Assembly: GCF_047675955.1 (NCBI RefSeq)
Contig: NC_132915.1
Coordinates: 16,910,266-16,974,265, forward strand
DNA: 64,000 bases
DNA from: Chlorocebus sabaeus
Taxonomy: Eukaryota; Chordata; Mammalia; Primates; Cercopithecidae
Reading direction: 5' to 3'
The notes beneath the pieces are model-generated. The model saw nothing but the letters and a program-made list of their open reading frames with translations, made no database searches and was not told where the DNA came from. Below, piece after piece: positions 34,785-46,838 of the stretch (the stretch's first letter is position 1; each line of letters opens with the position of its first letter). The translations under genes and the position numbers were made by a program.

Positions 34785-35285
34785 AGGCCAACTGATTACA
34801 TCACTGCTTATTTTAAATATTCAAACGCTCCCAGAGACTGTAGGTATATGAACTCTTTAAAGTCTCTGTAAACTACTGTCTTGGTAGTTTCTTACTATTC
34901 TCCCCACTATACAGATGATATACTCAGTCAGTCTTCCTAGAGCATATATCCTTTTGACTTCTGAATTTTCATTAGCTATCCATAGAAAACCTCACATTTT
35001 TCTGTAGACTCTACTTAGCCTTCAGAGCACTGTTTGAGAGAGATTCTCCTTTAATAGAGTATCCCCAGCTCTTTTAGATAACATCAGATGCTTTTCTCTG
35101 TGTTCCCATAACACCTTACATTCATGTCTATTTTAGTTTGTCATGCAATGTGTTTTAATGGGTTTACCAGTGTTGCCCTTCCTCTTGACTTTGAGCTCCC
35201 TGAGGGTGTTCAACACCTTCCTCAGAGCTAAGCATAGTGTCTGACAAAGGAGATGCTCATTGTATGTCTATTGATGAAAAACAGG
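34785..35285 (+). mobile_element. L2 3' region
   Basis: 'atattcaaacgctcccagag', 'ttcagagcactgtttgagag', 'attctcctttaatagagtat', 'cccataacaccttacattca', 'tgactttgagctccctgagg', 'ctaagcatagtgtctgacaa' run in L2 order. Diverged, with no open frame. Confidence 0.58.
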
Positions 35286-35640
35286 TATATTTGAAATTCT
35301 ACTATGTTCTTCCAGCATTAAGCCTTACTCTGAGAATGTTATATCATTGTCAATCTTTTAATTTTATATTATTTAATTATCTACAGAATTCACACACTTT
35401 TCTAAGAATTCTCAGACCCACTGGTTGAATATTGCCTCTGTGCATTAACTACTTGCTTTTCTGCGCTACCCACACAACGACCAAAGGTTTTTGTGCTTTC
35501 TAGAAAAAGCCCTAAAGCAGGAAAACAGGGGAATGTCCAGCCAAATGCTTTGGGTGAGATTAAAAGTATGTGTTGCTCTGAAATCAAGAAGCAACGTGTA
35601 GCAGGGCAACAAAAGCATCTCCTACAGCTTCCATTCTAGT
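35286..35640. other. Unassigned DNA
   Basis: Nothing recognised in about 355 bp. Confidence 0.35.
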
Positions 35641-35740
35641 GTGTTACAGGTTTTATCAAGAAGGAATGCCAAGCTTTATCAAATAACTATTCCCATATCT
35701 TTTTAACTCATTAATGTGATAATTCACATTAATTGATTTG

Positions 35741-35814
35741 CTAATGTTCAACCAATCTCTGATTGCTGGGCTAAATCCTAATGTTCAACCAATTTCTGAT
35801 TGTTAGGCTAAATC
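35741..35814. repeat. 37-bp tandem duplication within L1M
   Basis: Two adjacent copies (35741-35777 and 35778-35814), both starting ctaatgttcaaccaat and ending ggctaaatc, differ at three positions. Other L1 copies carry this region once, so it duplicated after insertion. Confidence 0.88.
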
Positions 35815-36320
35815 TAAGTTGGTCATAATGAATTATCGTATTCATATGTTGCTGGACTCAGTGTGCTAATCCTATGTTTGGAATTTATATAATTTATACA
35901 ACTAAATTCAGGAGTAGTATTTTTCCTTTTTCACTCTATCCTTGTCAGGTGATGGTATCAACCTTATGCTAGCCACATAAAATTAATTTTAGATTTTTCC
36001 ATCTTCCTTCTGACTCTCCGAAAGAAATCGTATAAAAATTGAATTATTTAGTTATTTAAATATTTCATCAAACCTGTCAGTAAAACTACTAGGCCTGAAG
36101 TTCTTGGCAGAAAGATTCACAATAGTAGATTCTATTTTTGTTAATGGGCAACTGTTTTTTTGATAGAGTTATTATGTTTTCCTAGTAATTTACCCCCATT
36201 TCATTGACATTTTCAAATTTATAGTTTGCTTACTCTCTTCTTGTTTATAATAGCTATATTTATTGTTTTGTCATGTCTTCCTTTTATTCTGTTACGTTTT
36301 TCTTTTTCTTAATCTCTTCC

Positions 36321-36536
36321 TTTTTTTTTTTTTTTTTTTGAGGCAGAGTCTCGCTTTGTCGCCAGGCTGGAGTGCAGTGGCACAATCTTGGCTCACTACA
36401 ACCTCTGCCTCCCGGATTCAAGCAATCCCCCTGCCTCAGCCTCCAGATTAGCTGATACTATAGGCACGCACCACTATGCCTGGCTAATTTTTTGTATTTT
36501 AGCAGAGACAGGGTTCCACCATATTGATCAGGATGG
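36321..36536 (-). mobile_element. Alu, antisense, 5'-truncated
   Basis: Antisense Alu from a T19 run through 'gaggcagagtctcgctttgt', 'gtgcagtggcacaatcttgg' to 'tccaccatattgatcaggat'. The final ~85 bp of consensus are missing. It sits inside the antisense L1M. Confidence 0.95.
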
Positions 36537-36567
36537 ATGGATTTATTTTATTAGACTTAAAGACAAC

Positions 36568-36945
36568 TGACATGGTTTGGCTATGTCCCCACCCAAATCT
36601 CATCTTGAATTGCAGTTCCCATAATCCCCACATGTTGTGGAAGGGACATGGTGGAGATTATTGAATCATGGAGGTGGACTGCCCCATCCTGTTCTTGTGA
36701 TAGTGAGTGAGTTCTCAAGAGATCTGATGGTTTTATAAGGGGCTTCCCCCTTTTCTGGGCTTTCTTTCCTCTCTATCTTCCTGCCACATGAGGAAGGACA
36801 TGTTTGCTTCCCCTTCGGCCATGATTGTTAAGTTTCCAGAGGTTTCCCCAGCTATGCTTAACTATGGGTCAGTTAAACCTCTTTCATTTATAAATTACCT
36901 AGTCTCAGGCAGTTCTTTATAGCAGCATGAGAATGAACTAATACA
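36568..36945 (+). mobile_element. THE1 (MaLR) solo LTR with 5-bp TSD
   Basis: Starts 'tgacatggtttggctatgtc', includes 'cccacccaaatctcatcttg' and 'gatctgatggttttataagg', ends 'gaatgaactaataca'. The flanks acaac (36563-36567) and acagc (36946-36950) form a duplication with one change. No internal region. Confidence 0.94.
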
Positions 36946-37700
36946 ACAGCTAACACTTGGCTTTGCTGTTTCTGTCTATTGTATCTTATTTTCTATTTTG
37001 TTGATTTCTGCTTTTTCATTTTACTCTTCCTCTGATTTCTTTGAATACTTTTGTTATTCATTCTTAGTTTTAAATGAGATATGTGACACCTAATTTTTAA
37101 CCTTTCTACTTTTCTCATAAGAGCACATAAGGTTATGCATTTATCTATAAAGAATGCCTTATTTGCATTCCATGTTTATAAAAATATTTACATTTTTATT
37201 CAGTTTTAAATGTTCTATTATTTGAATTATAATTTCTTCTTTGATATGGACTATTTAGCAGTATTTTGGTAATGTTCAAACAAGTGTAATCTTTCTAGTT
37301 ATCTCTTGTGCTTGCTTTCTAACATAATTACATTGTACTTCCAGAACACAATCTCTTAAATTTCTTGAGGCCTTTGTTGTGCCAATATAGGTTCAATTTT
37401 TATAGATTGTTCAGGTCCGTATTTGAAAAGAGGGTACATTTTGCAGATGATGAATACATATCTTTTAGTTCAAGCTTTTGGATCATGTTCAAGTGTTCAA
37501 TGATTTTATTTATCATGTCTGTTTTATCTATTAGGTATGAGAACATTATCTGAAAATCTCCCACTATGTTCATGGATTGATGCACTTCCTGTGTAATTGT
37601 GGAATTTTGACAATTTTTGCCTTCAGATCTGTTTTGTGTGATGTCAACATAACTGCAATAGTATTTCTCTGATATATTGTTTTACACATATGGAGTTTCA

Positions 37701-38550
37701 ACTTTATTGTACGCTTTTTTGTTACAGATACCCATCATGTGGATGCGGTACATGCCTCCCCTGTTTTCTTTCTGTAGCACAAATGCTATAGTTAGGAGCC
37801 ATCCTGTAAATGAAAGCCTTATGGTACAAATTATTCAACAGCAACAAAAGGAACCTGAATTCGTGAGCACTGTGGAGTCACCTTTCTACCCTTTAATATT
37901 TATCTTTGGGCATGAACCATTTGTTTTGGTTTTCTCCTATATGCAGTTACGTTTAATCTTAACTAATACTCAGACATATGTTCTATGGAAATGTTAAAGA
38001 TTAATTGAACACAACTCCACCTAAATGAATTTATTGTCCAGTTACAATCAATGTATTTTATATACATAGAACCTAGGTATGTGCTTATTTCAATAACATA
38101 CAATTTTGAAATGTAATATTTCCATAAGAAATGTCTAAAGTATTATGGTATGTCAAACTGAATATTTGTTACAATATGAAAAAAGTTATCTTCAGGGTGA
38201 TAGTTCTTTAGCCAAGCTTTAAATAAAAATGGTAGAAGTAAGACATAGATAAAAGGGAGGAGAATCATTACAATTAAAGAGAAAATATAGGGGAAAAGAC
38301 TCAGAAGGAGAGAGATCTCTGTACAGGTAATAATTTTTCCAAAATTAGGTTACTGAACGTTGGAGTGTTTAAAGGGAAATAGTAGTAACAAATTTGGGAA
38401 GGTGGCTTCAATTCAAAGTGTTAAAATCCTTGAATATTAAACATAAGAGTTTGAATTTTCCTTGTTTGCAATGCAGTTTTGTTGTACCAGGAAGGACAAA
38501 ATAATCTGGCTCCAAATTTGAAGAACTTGTTTAAAAAATGCTTTATTCAA
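37701..38550. other. Unassigned DNA
   Basis: Nothing recognised. A 106-codon plus frame (37677-37997) begins inside antisense L1 sequence and has no domain, so it is regarded as chance. Confidence 0.37.
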
Positions 38551-38690
38551 GTTGTATGATTTTTAAGAAGTCATTTAGTTCCTCTGAGTCTCAGTTTTCT
38601 CTTATGAAAAAGAATATTAACTACATCTACATAAAATGCAAGCACTTTAAAATTTTTGAAGGGCTACATGAATGAAAGTCATTGCATTCA
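38551..38690 (+). mobile_element. MIR
   Basis: 'aagtcatttagttcctctga gtctcagttttctc' is the MIR core in sense orientation, followed by an AT-rich continuation 'atgaaaaagaatattaacta' and 'gcaagcactttaaaatt'. Confidence 0.57.
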
Positions 38691-39014
38691 TTAGATAAGA
38701 CACTTTTAGACATTTATTTTCTGGTGAAGGAGATAAAGAATTTGGCAATTTGAAACAGTTCTACAACAGACTTACAAGTTCTATAACAGACTTATATCCA
38801 ATATGTGCACAGGCGTACAGAGGAGGCACTCCTAAAAGAGCAATGAAGAATTAGCATTGACTGTTCTGAATATAGAGCTGACGCGGCTGGCTGGTGCTTC
38901 AGGAAGTTTAGTCAGAAAGTATGTGTAGGATGACTAGAGTGGAAGACCAGTGAAAGGGAGACATCATAAACAGTGAAGACTTGAATTAAGGTAGTGTTTC
39001 TGGGCTTTGGTAAT
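38691..39014. other. Unassigned DNA
   Basis: Nothing recognised between MIR and L2. It holds two near-identical short stretches, 'ctacaacagacttacaagttctataacagactta' reading as a small local repeat of (c/t)tacaacagactta near 38760-38790. Confidence 0.4.
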
Positions 39015-39800
39015 GGTGGTGATATACTCGTTCATTCATTTACTTTTTGCCACAAATAGCAGTAAACACTTGCTAAGTAACAGAAAATCTTCTAGATATT
39101 ATTGATATGGTGATAAATAGATAACATTCTTTTTTTCTCAGTGTTTTACATCTGTTGAGGGAGACCAAAAGTAAATAGATGCATGTAAAATAATGTCAGA
39201 TAGTGATAAGAAAAAGCAAGAAGAAAAAATTAGGAAGCAGCAGCAAAATGGGAAGATCAGGCTATTTTGGACAAAGAGATCAGGGCAGATCTCACTAAGA
39301 AGGTCGAGACTTGAATAAAATGAGGAAGTAAGCCATACCAAAAGATACGCAATCCATGAAGAGAGTATAGGCAAAGCAAAAGTGTAAAAGCAGAATGAGC
39401 AAGGCATATCCAAGGACCAGCAGGAAGGCCAATAGGTTAAGGAGTAGATAGCAGGAGGTGAAATTCTGAAAGGAGACTTGAGTTGGTTTATTGGAGTCGT
39501 ACTCATTGCGTTACGTTGTTCAGATTTTATTCTAAATACACGGTTGGCCACTAGAAAGCTTTGAGCAAAGGAGTGAAAATATGTAGTTTGCATTTTGGAA
39601 AAGATTACACTGTTTGCTATATGGAGAATGGATTAGGGCGAGCAAGAGTGGAAACTAACTCAAGACCAGATAAGAAGCATTGGCTGTAGCCGTGTGAGAT
39701 AGAGTGGTTAGAATGGGGTGGTAGCTATGATAATGGTAAGAAGTAGTCATATTCTCAGGATCATAGTGAATATACTAAAAATAATTTGTGAAGAGGATGT
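39015..39800 (-). mobile_element. L2 3' region, antisense
   Basis: Antisense L2 order: 'tcattcatttactttttgcc', 'aataatgtcagatagtgata', 'gatcagggcagatctcacta', 'gcaaagcaaaagtgtaaaag', 'agctttgagcaaaggagtga', 'gtttgctatatggagaatgg'. The 151-codon minus frame at 39138-39593 lies wholly inside it and shows no conserved domain. Confidence 0.63.
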
Positions 39801-42800
39801 TAACAAAAGGTAAGGCTTTAGAAACAAAAATTGTAGTAATTTACAAGAATTACAAATCAATGCCCAAAGGACTAGATTTAGTTTACAGATATGTTTTCTT
39901 TGTTGATATGACTATATTTTTAGTTAATGCTTTGCTAACCATTTAAACCTCAGGATATTTCACATGAAAAATTGTATTTACTTATTTTTTTCTGAAATAT
40001 CAGAATATTTGGCGACCCTTACACTGACTCCCATGCTCCAAAGTTTTTCACCATGACTATAATTGATGGATATTATTAGAGGCTACCCCTACACACAATG
40101 CACTGTGCAGAAGGGTTCATTTATTTACTTTAACTTCTTCTTATCTATAGACATTTGAGGTTATGACCACTGACCTAGATAGAGCATACAATAAAGCAGA
40201 CAGTCAAATCCAAACACAACTCCATTCACTTCCTACTTCAGTGGTTTTTAATGATGTCTGTTGATGTGAATCCTTACTTCAGTATTTACTTGTCTTAGGA
40301 ACAGAAGTTCTATCTAATATTTGACATAAAATATTTTTAAAATATCATTTTTCTCAATTGATGATATTCCTCAATCGGATAGACACCAGCATTTACTTTT
40401 GAAATTTTCAAGACTTCCACCGTATTTCCTATTTTCTTTGCATTCACAATCACTAGCAAATAGAACACATGGGGAATTAGAACTTGGAAATTACACTCTG
40501 GTAGTGGAGACTCAAACCAACATTTTGAGACAAGGAAAGCCTTAATTAGATTTGTAAATCAAGATTTAAACTTCAAAAAATAAGCTGTGTTGTCAGGAGA
40601 CCATAACTGATGGGAAAAGGCCTGGAGTCCAAGGAGAGAAGATACAGCCTCGTTTATACTTTGGCAGGAAAAACTCCTTTGGCCATGAACAGATCCAGGG
40701 GATGCGGAACTGCAAAACCAGACTATTCAGCCGGAGCAACACTGTGGACACTAAGTGTTCCTGGCTGACAGTGCTTCTTCAGGATACCAGTTGGGAAAAA
40801 TGCTGTTGCTAGGATTTTAAATGTCTTGGAAGGCTACAAAAAGCTTCTTATTTTTTCTTTGCAAGCACCATCAGGATGGAGTACAGAGAAGTTGGTAGTT
40901 CTCCACAGTCTGTCTAGGTTCTATCTAAGAAATTGCAGGTAGTAATAATGCCACTGAGACACAATTTTAGTATCCTGAGGACAAGAACTCTGGGAGGATT
41001 TTGCTCCCTCCAGGATGATGCACTCTGAAAAGCTTAGGGTCGCAACAACCTCAAACTCTTCCTAAAAACAAGCCTCCTAATATCCTGTATCAAAATCTTT
41101 AGCAATATCATCTACAAATACATGGGAGCTCTAAAATAGTCATTTACATGAAAGCATAACAAGTGACATTTTAAGTGACACCCAAATAAGTATTCCCTAC
41201 TGAATGAAAAGTCATCTCTTGGTAGGGCAGAGGAGAACATTCTTTACTTAGAGAAGAATATAATGACTTGTAAAATAATTTTGCTTTCTGATCCTATAGA
41301 AGTTTCTGACCCTTCTGTTGCAACCACATACAAAAAGAGGGAGGATATTTTTTAATGAAGAATCATGGAGACTGTGAGGATTTTCTCTTTGCTAACTACC
41401 CCTTTATCAGTCAGACACAGACAGCCTCACTGAGAGATGTAATCAGCCGTTAAAACAGACGCTGAGGAAATTCATCGAAGGAGAGCAAAAAGATTGGGAT
41501 AAGTGATTGCCCTATCTCTAGTTTCCTACAGGGAAGTTCTTGATGCATCTATAGATTATTTATTTGAACAGTTGCATAGGAGATTATTCCACATGAAATC
41601 ATTTGGCAGGCAAAAAGGAAAGAGCCCAGTAAATATCAAGAGGACATTTACTTGCTAAAAATGAACAGAGATTGTACAAAGGCCTCCTGGAATTTACCCA
41701 TAAGTTATCCTGTGATGCAAAGGCATGAGAACAAGTACAGTATATTAACTATGCTCAAGTTATGCACCCCCAATGCTGAAGTAATTGCTTTGGAAAGAAA
41801 CTATCTGCTGGGGCACAATTCACCCTGAAGTTCCAAAATGGTGCATTGTTTCACTATATTGCTTTTTTTCTAAATGATATAGTTGTTTAGAATTAGTTGG
41901 GCATTGACTCTGTATCGATACATGAAATGCATGCATGTATGCTGGCACAGGCGGGTTGGCAAGCTCTTTACCATGGCTGACACTGGAGATTCAGTTGCCT
42001 TTAGTCCCTTACGTAGCTGTACAGTGCCTGCTCAGTGATCTGAAAATGCTTTTATTGTTTCCTTTCCTAAGGTAACCATTCCCCTCCTTCTCTGACTCTT
42101 TCACATTTTTGTCACTGTTTATGATTTTTGTCTTTTTGAGGAAGATGATCTGCCATTGGAATAGAAATGCCTGTGTTTCTTTTAAACCCAGTTGTGCTAC
42201 TTTACCTGTTTTAGGTATACAAATATTATCAGGTGAAACCTGTTAAGATTTTTAATGACTATTCAAAAGCATTAGCCCCTCTGAGCTCAGAGGACTATGG
42301 ACCCAACAGTTTAATTTTTACTGATGTATATCTCCTGCCTGCCACTGGAGAAAAATTTGTGTGACTAGCACTGAGGAATATATTACAGCCTGGTAAAACC
42401 CACTGCTAGGATAACATCCTTACAATACAAAAATTAATCAATGACATATTGCTGTTGCTTTCATGTAAATTTTAATGCTTTTCCTGATATTCATTAGCTG
42501 TATTATGTATTGCATTAGTAAAGTACCTGTTATATACTTTTATGGAAAGTTTGCACATAGCAGCATTACACTGCCCAAGGAAAATACTGATGAATTGAAA
42601 AATCAAGTAATTCTTTAAAAATAACATTTGGAAATATATTGTTTTCTTACTTATTTTTCTAAGTTCTCGCATCAGTGCTGCATTAAATGCAGAATTAAGC
42701 TGTCTACATTTGTTGCACTTTACACTTTGCATTTTATGGAAACTATAATTATTATGTATATCACTTCTGAAAAAGTTTTTGAAATGTTAATATAGTCATC

Positions 42801-43138
42801 TTAACTCTAAATGAGCAGAACTCACTGCCATACATTGATTATATAATATGTTATAAAACGTGCTTTACTTTCAATCAGAGCTTTCCGAGCACGAAGAGTT
42901 CCTATTGATAGCAAGTGAAGTTTACAAAATTAAAGAAGACAAAAATTTGTTTTTTTATTAGAAATAAACTTGGAAGATCGAAACAGAAAAAAAGAATGAA
43001 AACAATAATAGAATAATCCACAGAAAACTTAACATTTAACTTTGCGTTTGATTTATACAACCTTGAATTATTAAAAATTCCTCAACTAAATATTTGAATA
43101 GCTGCGTAATCAATTTGTACATATATAAAACAAAGTTC
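39801..43138. other. Repeat-poor 3.3-kb block
   Basis: I recognise no transposon over this span, the longest such stretch in the window. Composition is ordinary, with no long open frame and no clear exon/splice structure. The segment 40600-41050 is relatively GC-balanced and reads like unique DNA or a very old LTR. An 86-codon minus frame (42472-42732) has no identifiable content. Confidence 0.4.
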
Positions 43139-43465
43139 GGCCGGGCACGGTGGCTCACACCTGTAATCCCAGCACTTTGGGAGGCCGAGGCGGGCAGATC
43201 ACGAGGTCGGGAGATGGAGACCATCCTGGCTAACCCGGTGAAACCCCGTCTCTACTAAAATACAAAAAATTAGCCGGGCGTGGTGGCGGGCGCCTGTAGT
43301 CCAGCTACTCGGGAGGCTGAGGCCGGAGAATGGCGTGAACCCGGGAGGCGGAGCTTGCAGTGAGCGGAGATCTGGCCACTGCACTCCAGCCTGGGCGACA
43401 GAGCGAGACTCCGTCTCAGAAAACAAACAAACAAACAAACAAACAACAACAACAAAAAAAGGTTC
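43139..43465 (+). mobile_element. Young AluY of Old World monkey type
   Basis: Near-consensus Alu from 'ggccgggcacggtggctcac' to an A-rich tail with (CAAA)n and (CAA)n. CpG sites are largely intact, showing youth. The right monomer carries gagatctggcc at 43367-43377, a CpG-decayed form of the gagatccggcc I associate with cercopithecid AluY; the human consensus is gagatcgcgcc. Flanks aaaacaaagttc (43127-43138) and aaaaaaaggttc (43454-43465) match at 10 of 12. Confidence 0.97.
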
Positions 43466-44418
43466 ATTTTATCCTTTTTTTCCTATTAACATTCTAATTG
43501 ATTTTTAGTTTTTTCTTATTATAGATAAAATATAATACTCCTCTACATAAACTATGCTTTTACTCTCTGATTATGTTCTTAGAAGAGATTCTTAGACATG
43601 GGTCAGAAATTATGAACATTTTTTATACTCATAAGATTTTGAAAATCTGTATTCCACAGTCTTCTATATACTTCTAGCAGTGCCTCTGGAAATACTGTAC
43701 CAAGCCTTTTTGCAATGTGAAAACTAAACATAATACATTCATGTTGTCCTAAAGTAGATTTTTTTTCTATAATACGTCTGAATTTTTCCATATTTATTAG
43801 CCATTTAAAGTTCATTGGTAAGTTGCCTGTTTTATACTTAAATAGACAGTTTTCTTCTGTGTTGCACACTCTTCTTTGGGAAATATCTCCTCCCTGAATC
43901 CATAGAAATATGTGGCTTAGTCCCAGTCAACCCTGCCTGCCCCCATTCCCAACCCTCATGCAGCCCCACTAAATAACCATATGTTCTAAGTAGCTGCAAT
44001 CAGAAGTTTTGTATAATAATAGATGTATGGATCCTGAAAAAAGAATTATCCCCCACTTCTGTTACTAAAAGTTCTAAAAACAATAGAGGCTTGGGTCAGC
44101 CTATGACGATTTTGCTGACATCATAATGCCATGTTGAAGAAGCATATCTGCAAATGAAGGCAGGCAGAAACAAATAGGACTAGAATATAGAAAAAAGAAA
44201 ACATGTTCATAAACTGGGTAGTACCCTTGGATTTAACTCTGCTTTAATCAAGTTGTACCACATAGATATTTCCAATAACAAAAGCTAATATACAATGTTT
44301 TTTTGTTTTTGCCCACCTAGATTGAGTTATGTTTGTGTAACATGTAATCAATGATTTTTAAATATTTAAGCTCTTTTCAAATTTTTTTGCATGTGATTTC
44401 TTATTTTGATTTGCAAGA
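43466..44418. other. Unassigned AT-rich DNA
   Basis: About 950 bp without a recognisable repeat, RNA gene or exon. Confidence 0.35.
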
Positions 44419-44775
44419 TTATGTTACCATTGTGGATATTAATTTATTAACTCTTCTAATTGTAAGAATGACTTTCTTGGTATCATACTTGAATTTCAGC
44501 TTTAAGATTTCTGCTATTTGAAAATTGTAAAGATTTATGTTCAATAAAAAATATTTTCTTTCATTGTTAATTCCTTTGCTTTTTTTTGGCATAAGCAGTA
44601 TATTTCCCTCCAGAAATCTGTTACATATTTGCTTACGTATTCTTCTAGGCTTCATCCTTTGCATTTAACTCTTTAATTCACTGTGATTTATTGTAAGCAG
44701 AGGTTTTATCATTATATTTTCCCCATAAATAATCTATTTGCCTTTAAAATGTATAGAATATCTCATAACTCAAAC
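44419..44775 (-). mobile_element. Possible L1M fragment, antisense
   Basis: 'tgcatttaactctttaattc', 'actgtgatttattgtaagca', 'ttccccataaataatctatt' resemble the antisense L1M stretch before 'ccagcaccatttattgaata'. Weak match. Confidence 0.32.
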
Positions 44776-44949
44776 TCTTAGATTTTGAAGATTCTCTTTA
44801 TTATATGTGAAGTTTTTATGTGTACTAAAACATGCTTCTTTTATTGTTTGCCTGATTTATTCTAGAAGTTCCTTTAAAAGAATTAACATATAACATTCCT
44901 ATGTACCAAGATTTTATAAGGACATTTACAAATACTAGCATATTCCTAT
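44776..44949. other. Unassigned DNA
   Basis: Nothing recognised. Confidence 0.3.
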
Positions 44950-45125
44950 ATATCTTATCAGTTAGATATCATTACTGTCATTTAACAAATGAGGAAACTG
45001 GAGCACACAGAGGGTAAATATATTACTCAGGGTCTCATTACAGGTAATGGCTCCAAATGCAAACCTAGATAACATGGTCCCATAATTCATGGTCTCAGTC
45101 ACTGCATTCTGCCTCTTATTACAGA
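44950..45125 (-). mobile_element. MIR, antisense
   Basis: 'tgtcatttaacaaatgagga aactggagcacacagag' and 'actcagggtctcattacagg' match the antisense MIR core (cattttacagatgaggaaactgaggc ... aaggtcacacagct). Confidence 0.6.
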
Positions 45126-46043
45126 TGTAACACAATCACAATGATAGATGACACCGAAAAAAGGGATATATATGATAGCTAAGAAAAGCTAACAAATAAC
45201 AGCCTGGTCATATTTTTGAAGATATTTATTGCTATAAATGCAATTGGTGTATTAGTTTAGGTATTATGCTTAGCCTGGCTCTACCTCTGACTTTATATCC
45301 TAAAAGAGGATGAATCTGTTGATATTTCAGAATAAAATAAGGAATTAAATAATATATTTCAGAAGTCCTTTTATTTCAAGTAACCGATATCACTGCAATG
45401 AAATTAAAGCATCAAAGATATTCACATATTTATTCACAATGACATTTTAACTTTTCTGATATTGCATATGTTATAAAAACGACATACTTTTCTACCATTC
45501 TTTTTCTTTCTGGAAAGTGAATTTGTCTCTTATAAATTACAGCTTCTTGAAATAAAGAAGTAGGTGTAAGGATTAGAATGGTATCTGCCTCAGGAAGGCA
45601 TTGAAATCAGGGACTGGAAGCCTGTCTGGACTTTTTCATCTACTGTTATTTCAATTCCTCTCTGCTTGTCTGTATCTTTCTGTTTTTTCTTCAGTGCAGC
45701 TACTGCTTTTCTCTAATACATGGGGTAGGTGTAAGAGCTGTGTGCCATGGGTACTAAGCTTATGTTTCACCTGAAGAAAGTCTCACTCCTTCTCTCTTTA
45801 TCGATTTCTCTCTCCCGCTCTCCATCCCCTCCCAGTCTCACTAATTCTGTTTTTCTCTTCCTTGATTACAAATTCCAGGGAACAGGACTCTGATTTACCT
45901 ACCTTAAATCCTGGGTCCAATTCTAGACCAACCATTCAGGGCTATTAGGCGGAGCACAATTTGCCATTGTAAATAGTTGTAGGAAAGTTAAAGGATTCTG
46001 TGAGCTGGGAGGGCACTTCTAGGAAGACCCACAGGTGCCTACT
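45126..46043. other. Unassigned DNA
   Basis: About 900 bp. A pyrimidine-rich patch occurs near 45785-45870. I suspect an unrecognised old repeat in 45700-46000 but cannot name one. Confidence 0.33.
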
Positions 46044-46163
46044 TGAAATATATATATATAAAATATATATATTATATATTTATATATATTATATTATATA
46101 TAATATATATAAATAATATATTATATTATATATATAAAAAATATATATATATATAAAAAATAA
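46044..46163. repeat. AT microsatellite
   Basis: About 120 bp of almost pure A/T built from TA, ATATTATA and TATAAA units, many self-complementary. It directly abuts the MST LTR that lacks its first ~80 bp. Confidence 0.93.
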
Positions 46164-46521
46164 GGAAGTGTTGGATATGGGGCCTGGTAGGAGTTGACTG
46201 GATCATTGGACTGGGCCTTCATGAATGGTTTAGCACTATCCCTTTGATGCTGTTCCTGTTCTGTTGATAGTGAGTGAGTTATTGAGAGATCTGATTCTTT
46301 AAAAGACAATCTCTCTTGCTCCTGCTCCTGCCATATAAGACTTGCCTGCTTCTCCCTCACCTTCCACCATGATTGTAAGTTTCCTGGCGCCTCCCCGGAA
46401 GTCAAGCAGATGGCAGAATCATGCTTCCTGTACAGCCTGTGGAACAGTGAGCCAATTCAACCTCTTTTCTTAACCCAGTCTCAGGTATTTCTTTATAGCA
46501 ATCCAAGAATAAACTAATACA
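46164..46521 (+). mobile_element. MST (MaLR) LTR, 5' end missing
   Basis: 'gttggatatggggcctggta', 'gactggatcattggactggg', 'tagtgagtgagttattgaga', 'ccttccaccatgattgtaag', 'gagccaattcaacctctttt', 'gaataaactaataca'. The usual 'tgatatggtttggctgtgtc' start is replaced by the AT microsatellite. Confidence 0.92.
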
Positions 46522-46639
46522 GGAACCATGGGTAGCTTTGCAGAACATTAACCAAGACTCAAATGCAACTGCTACCTTCTTTTATATACTGGTATTCCAT
46601 GGGATCTCTTTTATATAAGTTACTGCCAAGCAGAATTGG
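46522..46639. other. Short unassigned spacer
   Basis: Nothing recognised. Confidence 0.3.
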
Positions 46640-46838
46640 CAAGCAGGGCTTCATTTGAAGCCCAGTGCAAAACAAAATTGAGGGACTCCCTGTTCAAAAA
46701 TTAACTCTGTTCAAAATTAAGAATTTCAAGATGGAGGCAGAGCATTAAACCAAGCAATCACTGGGGCCCTTCTATGGGCGGGGCTTTGTGTGACTGCAGA
46801 GTTGCATGTCTAGGAAGCATGCCCTGTACCCAAGTGTT
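46640..46838 (-). repeat. Unnamed old repeat, copy B
   Basis: Reverse complement aligns in order with 13720-13915: 'agcccagtgcaaaacaaaat', 'gactccctgttcaaaaatta', 'attaagaatttcaagatgg', 'gcattaaaccaagcaatc', 'cggggctttgtgtgactgca'. Two copies in opposite orientation 33 kb apart support an interspersed family rather than local duplication. Confidence 0.47.

Larger units (their letters stand above)
35641..37700 (-). mobile_element. L1M fragment (ORF2), antisense, interrupted by Alu and THE1
   Basis: Antisense ORF2 text appears on both sides of the insertions: 'taatgtgataattcacatta', 'aagttggtcataatgaatta', 'aaactactaggcctgaagtt' before, and 'tgttgatttctgctttttca', 'tagattgttcaggtccgtat', 'ctgaaaatctcccactatgt' after. 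Frames are destroyed. It contains a 37-bp tandem duplication (35741-35814). Confidence 0.72.

Noticed and set aside
37677..37997. 106-codon plus-strand frame
   Set aside because: It starts within antisense L1M and runs into unassigned DNA, with no domain or splice context.
39138..39593. 151-codon open frame on the minus strand as a possible host gene
   Set aside because: It lies entirely within antisense L2 sequence, has no recognised domain, and neighbouring frames are equally open by chance.
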